A stretch of DNA of 34,084 nucleotides. Origin: CAYSBK01 sp964429265 (lineage in GTDB: Bacteria; Planctomycetota; Phycisphaerae; Sedimentisphaerales; Anaerobacaceae). Below are positions 15,316-22,761 of this stretch, piece by piece. The notes beneath the pieces are model-generated. The model did not search any database and had not been told where the DNA came from. It saw nothing but the letters and a program-made list of their open reading frames with translations. How positions within the stretch are numbered: position 1 is the stretch's first letter; the number at the start of each line of letters is the position of its first letter. The position numbers were made by a program, and so were the translations under genes. The stretch is from assembly GCA_964429265.1 (NCBI GenBank), contig CAYSBK010000010.1, positions 1-34,084 of the forward strand, in the 5' to 3' direction.

Positions 15316-18123
15316 ATGGACGGCAAATCGAGGGTTTTGATTGGTCTGGTTGCAGCATTGCTGGGCTTGGGGGCCTGTTTTTCGGCAGCGGGCTTGGCCG
15401 CTGAGGCGAAAAACCCCGGCCTTATAGGTATTCAGTACGGCTCGGAGGATTTTGAAGATGCTGAGCAGCTTGTCAGGCTGGATGGTCTCGACCAGCAGTG
15501 GGGCCAGGCCGACGGCTTCGGCAAGCAATGGGCCGCCAAATGGCAGGGTTTCATCATCGCCCCGGTCACGGGACAGGTCGAGTTCATCCTCCAGACAGAC
15601 CAGGAGGCCGAGTTGCGAATAGCCGATCAACTGGTCGTTGAGTCAAAGCGCGGCTCAAGAAGCGCAACTATGACAATGACCAAAGGCAAGCAGTATCCGG
15701 TCGTTTTGACCTACGTCAAAGAAGGTTCGCAATACGATTGCTACCTGAAGGTCCAGTGGAGCTGGGCGGGGCAGCAGCCGACCGTCATCTCTGCCGATAA
15801 CCTTGCGTACGCGGCGCAGGCGGCTTCCGAACTGGAAAGGGTGGTCAGGGCTGCAGAGGACGAAGATGAGGAAAGCGACTCGCCTACGGATATGGAAGAA
15901 GATAATGACGATGACGACCACTACGAGGCGATGGGGCTTGCACCGGGTGTGCGACTGCCGGATAGTGATGTGGTCACTTTGTGGCTGTTCGACGAAACGG
16001 ACTATCCCCACACCACGATTACCGACGCCAGCGAGTACGCCGGGGCGGATTTGTGCCTTATGGACGGCGGACACCTGGTCAAGGGAAAGTTCGGCAACGC
16101 CCTGCAGGTAACCGGCTCGGATTACGCGGTGTCCTATGCCGGTTTCATCGGCAAATTGCCCGAGCAGGAACTGCGTGAACGCGACGGCACACCCAGCGGC
16201 CTCTGGGGTCCGACCGAAGGGCCGGAAGCCCTGCTTAACGCTCTTGCCCGGCAGTCCTGGACAGTCGAGTTCTGGCTGAACCTTCCCTCGGCTCCAACCG
16301 CCGTAACAATCATTGATATGGGCCAGGCGTACGACCCGGGTCTGTCGCTGCGGTTTGACGCAAAGGGCTTCGAACTGGCCGACCATTACGCCGGCATCAA
16401 GGCAACCTGCGCGATAACACTGTCCATCGGCAAGTGGCATCACCTGGCCTTCACCTGTGACGGCCGAACCGTAACCTGCTTTGTTGACGGCGTCCAAAAG
16501 GCCACCGCTGCGGTTTCGTCAATACCACGTCAACCCCTGCCGGACCTGCAAAAACCGGAGAATCGCGAGCACGAAGACAGGGGCTTCAAGGGTATGACCG
16601 CCGAGCAACGCCGACGCAACAGGTTCAACGTCGCATTGGGAATGGACCGGCACGGCCGACGTTCCGCAAAGTGCATGATTGACGAGATGCGAATCTCCAG
16701 GGTTGTTCAGTACAAGGGCAGGTTCAAGCCGCACAGCTTTTCACGGAATTATGGTCCCAACGCCCGCCGGCCTTCCGTGGCCAACGGGCCGGCATTGCTG
16801 TTCGACCCGCGCCCGGTTTCCATTCCGCTTGATTTCGGCTCCAGGAAGTACGTCTTCATCGACGATGCGATTCTCGAAACGAAGACGAACGCCGTGATAA
16901 CTATGAATCATCCATACGACAAACAACCGATTGTCACCGATTTCAAAATACGCAAATCGGCCTGGAGACCGAGCGTCTTCGACGTGGACGGCCAGATATT
17001 TATGCCCATACCCGAAGGCTACGGCTCCGAAGAGGGATACACCTTTTTGGCGGTATCGTCGGACGGACTTCACTTCACAATGAAGGGAAGAATAATTCCG
17101 GATACGTCTTTCTACGGCGCGTTCTTCAAGGACCTCAATCCGGCCGTCCCTGCCTCGGAAAAGTACAAGGTCAACGCATTCGTTGCCAATCGCGGTATGT
17201 ATTTCTACGTTTCCGGCGACGGAATAAACTGGCGCAGAAACGAGACGATTCAGCTTCCGCTTCGCAGCGGCGGCGAAGGCGAATGCTTCTGGGACGACCA
17301 GAGAGGCAGGTACGCAAGCTACATCAAGCGCGACAGCAGCTTCGACGACCCGGAATGCACCGACGTGGACGGACGCGTCGCCGTCGGATTCTGGACCAAC
17401 CAGTGCCTGAAGCCCTGGCCCTTCCATCACCTGCGGACACCTTACTTCGAGGGATACCCATTTCCATCCGTCACCTGCGAAGGACCGATTTCATTTGATA
17501 TAACCGAGGCGGGAGAGGTCTACAGGACACGCGCGATCAAGTACCCCTGGGCGCCGGACGTGTACCTGGCCTTCATCTGGCGGTACCCCGGCAATGACGG
17601 ACCACGGCACATCGACCTGGGGGTAAGCCGCAACGGACAGGACTGGTCGTTCTTCGGCACCAACTGGTACATCCCACCCGGTTCCGGCGAGGAAGAACTT
17701 GCCATCTACGGACTGATCCGCCGGGGCAACGAGATATGGCAGTACGTCGACGAAGGCGGCGCACACGGTGGTGACGCAGAAAGAACGTACTACCGGTACA
17801 AGCAGCGGCTTGACGGTTTTGTCTCGCTGGACGCCGGCGATGAAATCGCAACCGCGACGACTTTGCCGTTGAAGTTCCGAGGCGACAGGCTTACCTTGAA
17901 TACCAAGGCGTCCGGCTGGGTCAAGGTGGCCGTAGCGGACGAAAACGGAAAGCCGATTCACGGATTTGGTTTTGACGACTGCAACCCGATCAAAGGTGAT
18001 TTCATCGACAGGACGGTCACCTGGAAATCCGGCCGTACGCTCGGCGCCCTCCGGGGCAAAACCGTTCGGCTGAAATTCCAGATGCAGAACGCGAAATTGT
18101 TCGCGCTGCAGTTCACTGATTGA
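15316..18123 (+). CDS. Large secreted PA14-LamG-propeller protein, carbohydrate-active type
   Basis: The 935-residue product has a signal peptide (hydrophobic core LIGLVAALLGLGACFSAAG, cleavage near residue 29). A PA14-like carbohydrate-binding domain follows at about 35-165 (GFIIAPVTGQVEFILQTDQE). Next come a very acidic linker at about 180-203 and a LamG/concanavalin-type domain at about 217-470 (WTVEFWLNL, KWHHLAFTCDG). A region from about 490 to 850 resembles the five-bladed propeller of GH32/GH43-like proteins (KYVFIDDAILE, then repeated sugar-hydrolase-like strands). A C-terminal beta domain (about 855-935) closes the protein. I cannot point to catalytic residues, so enzymatic activity is inferred. 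AAAGGAG precedes the ATG by six bases. The next gene, a glycoside-hydrolase-type protein, starts 28 bases after the stop, so the two very likely form an operon acting on one extracellular polysaccharide. Confidence 0.85.
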   Translation: MDGKSRVLIGLVAALLGLGACFSAAGLAAEAKNPGLIGIQYGSEDFEDAEQLVRLDGLDQQWGQADGFGKQWAAKWQGFIIAPVTGQVEFILQTDQEAELRIADQLVVESKRGSRSATMTMTKGKQYPVVLTYVKEGSQYDCYLKVQWSWAGQQPTVISADNLAYAAQAASELERVVRAAEDEDEESDSPTDMEEDNDDDDHYEAMGLAPGVRLPDSDVVTLWLFDETDYPHTTITDASEYAGADLCLMDGGHLVKGKFGNALQVTGSDYAVSYAGFIGKLPEQELRERDGTPSGLWGPTEGPEALLNALARQSWTVEFWLNLPSAPTAVTIIDMGQAYDPGLSLRFDAKGFELADHYAGIKATCAITLSIGKWHHLAFTCDGRTVTCFVDGVQKATAAVSSIPRQPLPDLQKPENREHEDRGFKGMTAEQRRRNRFNVALGMDRHGRRSAKCMIDEMRISRVVQYKGRFKPHSFSRNYGPNARRPSVANGPALLFDPRPVSIPLDFGSRKYVFIDDAILETKTNAVITMNHPYDKQPIVTDFKIRKSAWRPSVFDVDGQIFMPIPEGYGSEEGYTFLAVSSDGLHFTMKGRIIPDTSFYGAFFKDLNPAVPASEKYKVNAFVANRGMYFYVSGDGINWRRNETIQLPLRSGGEGECFWDDQRGRYASYIKRDSSFDDPECTDVDGRVAVGFWTNQCLKPWPFHHLRTPYFEGYPFPSVTCEGPISFDITEAGEVYRTRAIKYPWAPDVYLAFIWRYPGNDGPRHIDLGVSRNGQDWSFFGTNWYIPPGSGEEELAIYGLIRRGNEIWQYVDEGGAHGGDAERTYYRYKQRLDGFVSLDAGDEIATATTLPLKFRGDRLTLNTKASGWVKVAVADENGKPIHGFGFDDCNPIKGDFIDRTVTWKSGRTLGALRGKTVRLKFQMQNAKLFALQFTD

Positions 18124-18151
18124 TTGTTCCAGATCACCAAGGAGAGACGTT

Positions 18152-20113
18152 ATGCGGGGCATAGTGCTCTTATCGTTGCTGGCGACTTTATTGGCTTACT
18201 CGACAACTTTTGCTTCGCAAAAGATCAACCTCGCAGATGCCGAAATCTACCCATTGAATCCGACGAGCAAGATACAGGCCAACGCCGCCGATATGCTGGC
18301 CGACGAAATCGAAAAACGAACCAGGATAAGACTGCACATCGCCACGAAAATGCCCCGCCGCGACAAAGCGGTGATTATGCTCGGAACTGCCGCCGAGCTC
18401 GCTGCGAAGTCGTATCGGCCGCCGGCCGGCCTTGACGTCCCGGCCGCTGCCGATGCCTATGCGGTCTGGATCGACAAATCAACAAGAACCGCGCCCATAA
18501 TCTGCACAGCCGGCCACGACCAAAGGGGAACGTTGTATGCAGTCGGCAGGCTGCTTCGCCTGCTGGATATGAGCAGGGACCGGCTTGAACTTGACGCTAC
18601 CGTAAAACTGGCAACGGCGCCGAGGTACACCCTCCGCGGTCACCAGTTGGGTTACAGGGCCAAGACCAACTCCTACGACGGCTGGACGATAGATATGTGG
18701 CGCCAGTACTATCGGGATATGGTCGTTTTCGGTATGAATGCTCTGGAACTGGTCCCGCCGCGCACCGATGACGCACTCGACAGCCCGCATTTTCCCAAGC
18801 CCCCGATGGAGATGATGGTCGCAATGTCGCAACTGGCCGACGACTACGGGCTTGACGTGTGGATATGGTACCCGGCGATCGACGAAAACTACGATGATCC
18901 ACAGGTATTCGAGAATGCTTTGAAAGAGCGGGAAGCTATCTTCAAGAGACTGCCTCGCATAGACGCCGTTTTCGTTCCCGGCGGGGACCCCGGCGAAATT
19001 CATCCGAGACATTCCTTTCCACTGATGAAGCGGATGAAGGAAATCCTCAATCGCTATCATCCAAACGCAACCATATGGAGTTCGGTCCAGAACTACGACG
19101 ACGAAGACAAGACGATGGGCTGGACGAAGGACTTTTGCGACAGGCTCAAGCTTGGCCAGGGCGACTGGCTCGCCGGCGTGGTATTTGGACCGGCTACCGA
19201 GATAAGCCTGCCCGAACTGAGGAAAATGGTACCGCCAAGGTTTCCCATTAGGCGATATCCCGATATAACGCACTCGAAGAACTGCCAGTACGGCATGGAT
19301 GATGAGCCGGGCGGCTGGGATGATGCGTACGCAAGCACGCTCGGCCGCGAGCCTATCAACCCCCGTCCCCGCGCATACGCCAGGATATTTAGACAGTTAC
19401 AGCAATACGCCATAGGCTTTATCAGCTACAGCGAGGGCTGCAACGACGACGTCAACAAAATTATCTGGAGCTGCCTGGGCTGGGACCCCGACACCACGGT
19501 CGACGACATCCTCAGACAGTACAGTCGCTATTTCATAAGCCGGCGGTACGAGCAGAAGTTCGCCCGGGGCCTGTTGGCTTTGGAGAGGAACTGGCAGGGG
19601 CCCCTGAAGGATAATGACGGCGTGTACGAGACACTTGAGCTTTTCCAGCAGATGGAAAGAGATGCCACGCCCCAGGAGCTTTTGAACTGGCGCTTCCAGC
19701 AGGGTCTGTACCGTGCATATTACGACGCTTACATCAAGGCCAGGCTGGATTACGAAACGGCCCTCGAAAAGCAGGCAATTGAGCTTCTCGGAAAGGCCAA
19801 ACAGCTCGGTTCGCTGGAGGCGATGAACCAGGCCGAAGCGATTCTCGACAAGGCCGTGAGCCAGCCGGTAAAACAGCAGTGGCGGGCAAGGGTTTTCGAA
19901 CTGGCCGAGGCCCTGTTCCAGAGCATCCGGATGCAGCTCAGCGTGCCGAAGTACTACGCAAAGGAGGTCAGCAGGGGGGCGAATCTCGACCAGATCGACG
20001 TGCCCCTGAATCGCAGCAGCCGGTTGAAAGCCGCGTTCAACGACATCCGCAGGCTCGATTCCGAACGGCAAAGGCTTGCACGGCTCGAGAAAATCGCAGC
20101 GGGGCGATACTGA
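18152..20113 (+). CDS. Secreted alpha-glucuronidase/GH20-type glycoside hydrolase-like protein
   Basis: The 653-residue product has an N-terminal signal peptide (MRGIVLLSLLATLLAYSTTF). A domain at about 25-155 matches the non-catalytic N-domain seen before GH20 and GH67-like barrels, ending with the typical GHDQRGTLYAVGRLLRLL. A barrel-like region from about 160 to 480 follows, with VFVPGGDPGE (274-282) holding acidic residues that could be catalytic. The rest, to 653, is helical and charged. The exact CAZy family and substrate are not decided by the sequence. AAGGAGAGA lies six or so bases before the ATG. It follows the PA14/LamG protein by 28 bases, and the pair is likely exported to degrade or modify an acidic or amino-sugar glycan. 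Confidence 0.8.
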   Translation: MRGIVLLSLLATLLAYSTTFASQKINLADAEIYPLNPTSKIQANAADMLADEIEKRTRIRLHIATKMPRRDKAVIMLGTAAELAAKSYRPPAGLDVPAAADAYAVWIDKSTRTAPIICTAGHDQRGTLYAVGRLLRLLDMSRDRLELDATVKLATAPRYTLRGHQLGYRAKTNSYDGWTIDMWRQYYRDMVVFGMNALELVPPRTDDALDSPHFPKPPMEMMVAMSQLADDYGLDVWIWYPAIDENYDDPQVFENALKEREAIFKRLPRIDAVFVPGGDPGEIHPRHSFPLMKRMKEILNRYHPNATIWSSVQNYDDEDKTMGWTKDFCDRLKLGQGDWLAGVVFGPATEISLPELRKMVPPRFPIRRYPDITHSKNCQYGMDDEPGGWDDAYASTLGREPINPRPRAYARIFRQLQQYAIGFISYSEGCNDDVNKIIWSCLGWDPDTTVDDILRQYSRYFISRRYEQKFARGLLALERNWQGPLKDNDGVYETLELFQQMERDATPQELLNWRFQQGLYRAYYDAYIKARLDYETALEKQAIELLGKAKQLGSLEAMNQAEAILDKAVSQPVKQQWRARVFELAEALFQSIRMQLSVPKYYAKEVSRGANLDQIDVPLNRSSRLKAAFNDIRRLDSERQRLARLEKIAAGRY

Positions 20114-20353
20114 CAGGCCCTGCGTAGTTCTCAACGAGACCGGCAGCACCGGCTCGAAACCGACCAGCCTCGACGCAGCCCGAAGTCCCTGTCGGGTGCT
20201 CATTTGAACGGATTGAACGCCTACGGTGCGTTTTTTGACGAAAAAACTCGCCTGGGAGATACTTCGTTGCCCCCCGTAGCCGCACCGGTCGGCCAGAGCC
20301 TGCCTTAGGTTTTGCTGCGAAATGCCCCATTTGTAGTTCTCGCCCGGATTTTT

Positions 20354-20382
20354 TTGCATTTTTTCAAAAAATTGAGTGTAAC
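20354..20382 (+). promoter_or_regulatory. Promoter of the ECF sigma gene with AT-rich inverted repeat in the spacer
   Basis: TTGCAT (20354-20359) and TGTAAC (20377-20382) are separated by 17 bases. The spacer region holds the perfect inverted repeat ATTTTTT-C-AAAAAAT (20358-20372), striking in GC-rich DNA, which could bind a regulator or bend DNA. Transcription would start near 20389, only a few bases before the ATG at 20395. Confidence 0.45.
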
Positions 20383-20394
20383 GAAATTGCCCTT

Positions 20395-22338
20395 ATGGCG
20401 TCTATCTTACTGAATGGGCAACAGTGCATGGTCGGGCGAGAACACACTGCGAACCTGGTTGAGCTGGCCCGGCAGGGCCGGCAGGACGCCAAGGACCGGC
20501 TGGCCCGCGAGGCGGCAGTGCGGCTGCGCGCCTACATTTACCGCGTGACGCTGGACCACGAGGTGGCTGAGGACCTCGCACAGGAGTCTATGCTGGAAAT
20601 GTTGCGGTCGCTTACAAGCCTTACCAACGTTGAGCACTTCTGGTCGTGGGTGTACGGGATCACCCACCGTAAGATTCAGCAGTACTATCGGGACCGACAG
20701 CGCAAGGCGGCGATCTCAGCGTCGGTGTTTTACAAGGATTTCCTGGCCCACCACCCCGACCCACGTTCCGATGACGGGCTGCGGCGGCTGCTCCGCGAAG
20801 AGCTGTCAAGGACGGTTATGACTGCAATGAAGCAGCTCAAGCAGGAGTATCGGGCGGTTCTTTCGCTTCGCTGTTACGACCGGCTGTCTTACGAGGACAT
20901 CGCGGTCGCATTGGACTGCAGCAAACTCACGGCCAGGGTGCTCTTCTACCGCGCCAAGCAGGCCCTGAAACGTCAGTTGATGCGCCAGGGCGTGAGTGGC
21001 AGCCTGCTGACTATGTGCCTGGGTATGTTCGGAAAATTGACCGCCCCGCCGGAGGCCGAACACGTGGCCGTCACGGCCGCATCCACCAAGGCAGGACTTA
21101 CAGCCGCGGTAGTTTCGACGGCCGGCTCAAAAGCCGGCATAGCAACCATCACCGCCGCAGTTGCCCTGCTGGCGACATTCAAGGGCTATCGGCTCGTTTC
21201 TTCGGGTACGCCTCTGCCGAAACGCGAACAGGTCCGCAGCATCCACTACATCCAGCAGTCCCGCAGTGCTGCGGCCGGCCGTCTCAGCAGTCTCAGCAAG
21301 GGCGCATACGAGCAGTGGTACTATTTTCCGGAAGGTGTCGATGGGCCGATGTTTACCCGGATGCAGCGATGGGACCCGCTGATGACTCGAAAACTCTGCT
21401 CGTGGCTGCAGAACGATCAGGCCAACTATTACTACCACGCAGGCGAGGGCAAGGTGTACGTCAATAACTACCGGTTGTGGCTGAGCAGCCTGCGAGTTCG
21501 TCGGCTGCCGACTGACAAACCCGAACTGACACGCTTTCTTTCGGAGGTCGAGGGAGACCTCAGGGGTGTGCAATACAGGCGCGACAGGCGCAGCGGGTTG
21601 CTCGTTGAGGCGGTTGACCGGCGTTTTGTGGACGCACCCAATTTCAAGACAACCTACGAGTATAACAACCTGCAGGGACAGAAGTTCCAGTTCAGTTGGG
21701 ACGGTTCGGTGCCCGTGGTGGACCTGCGAGACAAAATGCATAAACGCGGTTGGACTTATTTCCGGATAAAGGGTCACCTCAATGGGCACCGGCTGAGCGG
21801 CAGGGGGCGAATACCTTTTGTGTACAGTTCGTTCGGGAAGTACCCGCCGTGGCTGGTTCTGAAGGTGGGCGACGAACTTGAGATAATCGACTGCAATCTT
21901 GCGGCGGTAGCTCGCAGAGCAGGGCGGGTCATCCGCCGATACAAGCCCGGCAGCTTTTTCAAGGGCCTGGCAAGGCCGTGGATGGGTCTGCATACCGTCG
22001 ATATTGTTCGGCGGGATGCGGCCGAGCAGCAGGTGTGGTTCGATACCAGCATCACCGCAGACCAAGGGCGTGTCATTGTCACACTGCTGGACAATAACGA
22101 GTACCCGAACTGCTATCTAACGCACCTGATAAACCTGGAGAAAGACGTGGTCGAAGAAATAAGGTTCAAACAGGCCAATCGCAATCGTGGCTTGGTGGAG
22201 TTTGAGTACCTCGAGGATATCAGCAATGCCGGTCAAGAGTTCGTCGAGCCGGCCCTGACAGGGAACGCCGGCTCTGGGACGCAACAGCAGGGCGGCATCA
22301 AGTGGCTTTTTGACCTCGCCACTGGCCGATTCCAGTAG
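20395..22338 (+). CDS. ECF sigma-70 factor fused to a membrane segment and a C-terminal extracytoplasmic region
   Basis: The 647-residue product begins with an ECF sigma factor. Region 2 covers about residues 20-105 (DHEVAEDLAQESMLEMLRSL, then WSWVYGITHRKI) and region 4 about 135-195 (LKQEYRAVLSLRCYDRLSYE, then a helix-turn-helix ending in YRAKQALK). An Ala-rich hydrophobic stretch, about 224-262, includes a probable transmembrane helix at 248-262. The remaining 380 residues (about 265-647) form a beta-rich domain of unknown fold, rich in Tyr, Trp and Arg, presumably outside the cytoplasm. Such long fused extensions are known in planctomycete ECF factors and may replace a separate anti-sigma factor. 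The ATG at 20395 has no clear ribosome binding site; an ATG at 20428 is the alternative. It lies 281 bases downstream of the glycoside-hydrolase-like gene, so glycan genes are possible targets. Confidence 0.85.
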   Translation: MASILLNGQQCMVGREHTANLVELARQGRQDAKDRLAREAAVRLRAYIYRVTLDHEVAEDLAQESMLEMLRSLTSLTNVEHFWSWVYGITHRKIQQYYRDRQRKAAISASVFYKDFLAHHPDPRSDDGLRRLLREELSRTVMTAMKQLKQEYRAVLSLRCYDRLSYEDIAVALDCSKLTARVLFYRAKQALKRQLMRQGVSGSLLTMCLGMFGKLTAPPEAEHVAVTAASTKAGLTAAVVSTAGSKAGIATITAAVALLATFKGYRLVSSGTPLPKREQVRSIHYIQQSRSAAAGRLSSLSKGAYEQWYYFPEGVDGPMFTRMQRWDPLMTRKLCSWLQNDQANYYYHAGEGKVYVNNYRLWLSSLRVRRLPTDKPELTRFLSEVEGDLRGVQYRRDRRSGLLVEAVDRRFVDAPNFKTTYEYNNLQGQKFQFSWDGSVPVVDLRDKMHKRGWTYFRIKGHLNGHRLSGRGRIPFVYSSFGKYPPWLVLKVGDELEIIDCNLAAVARRAGRVIRRYKPGSFFKGLARPWMGLHTVDIVRRDAAEQQVWFDTSITADQGRVIVTLLDNNEYPNCYLTHLINLEKDVVEEIRFKQANRNRGLVEFEYLEDISNAGQEFVEPALTGNAGSGTQQQGGIKWLFDLATGRFQ

Positions 22339-22363
22339 CACCGCAGGCCCCAGCCGTTGCGAG

Positions 22364-22379
22364 GCACCTGCGCAGGTGC
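22364..22379. repeat. Perfect 16-bp palindrome GCACCTGCGCAGGTGC
   Basis: It lies 25 bases after the sigma-gene stop codon. It can form a hairpin in the transcript but has no following T-run. It may be an operator or simply a 3'-end structure. Confidence 0.4.
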
Positions 22380-22451
22380 GATTTACCGGCGGCCAGCCGG
22401 TTACGACCACGTGAATACGCCTGGCCGGTCGAGGCAGGCCGGCCAACGCAT

Positions 22452-22494
22452 CGCCCCCGGTGTTACCCTAAGCCCGCCGAGACAACCGGGGGCG
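22452..22494 (+). terminator. Strong hairpin, probable transcription end after the sigma gene
   Basis: Ten perfect GC-rich base pairs (CGCCCCCGGT at 22452-22461 with ACCGGGGGCG at 22485-22494) enclose a 23-base loop. The bases after the stem, CCTTTGTTT, are only moderately T-rich. The large loop and weak T-tract leave the call uncertain, but it is the strongest secondary structure in the gap. Confidence 0.45.
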
Positions 22495-22599
22495 CCTTTG
22501 TTTGCTGATGGTGGTGAATTGGCTGGACGGGCTGGCGCTCGGCGTGAATGCCTTAGCCGACTCATTGGAACAGTCACCCCGGCCTCAAAGGAATGACCG

Positions 22600-22701
22600 A
22601 TGGCTCGTACGCTGTTATGGGTAATTGGTCTGCCCTCCTGGACAGTTGCCATTGCGACGGGTGCAAGTTGCGCGCTTTACATTAGAGGGGCGTTCTATTA
22701 G
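22600..22701 (+). CDS. Possible 33-residue single-pass membrane peptide
   Basis: The short frame encodes a peptide beginning MARTLLWVIGLPSW, with a continuous hydrophobic stretch to about residue 28 and a short basic-aromatic end (IRGAFY). AAAGGAA lies six bases before the ATG, better than the site of valS downstream. The stop codon overlaps the -10 box of the candidate valS promoter. I know no family for it. It may be a real small protein, a leader peptide for valS or a chance frame. Confidence 0.3.
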   Translation: MARTLLWVIGLPSWTVAIATGASCALYIRGAFY

Positions 22702-22704
22702 GAT
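22676..22704 (+). promoter_or_regulatory. Promoter of valS
   Basis: TTTACA (22676-22681) and TAGGAT (22699-22704) are spaced by 17 bases. Transcription would start near 22711, leaving about 50 bases before the valS ATG. The leader is too short for an aminoacylation-sensing RNA. Confidence 0.45.
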
Positions 22705-22761
22705 ACTCCTTCGGCAACAACACTTTGACAAGGATTTTCAAGGAATTGGTTCGCACACGCT

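Larger units (their letters stand above)
22339..22761. other. Intergenic region between the sigma gene and valS
   Basis: This 423-base stretch contains a perfect 16-bp palindrome (22364-22379), a strong hairpin (22452-22494), a possible 33-codon gene (22600-22701) and a promoter for valS (22676-22704). An open frame at 22357-22596 is not supported: it runs through both the palindrome and the hairpin and lacks a ribosome binding site. I see no T-box or other known RNA motif. Confidence 0.55.

Noticed and set aside
22357..22596. 79-codon frame after the sigma gene
   Set aside because: Runs through a perfect palindrome and a strong hairpin and lacks a ribosome binding site.
22725..22730. Consensus TTGACA just before valS
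   Set aside because: The sequence 16-18 bases further on does not resemble a -10 box; the pair at 22676-22704 fits better.
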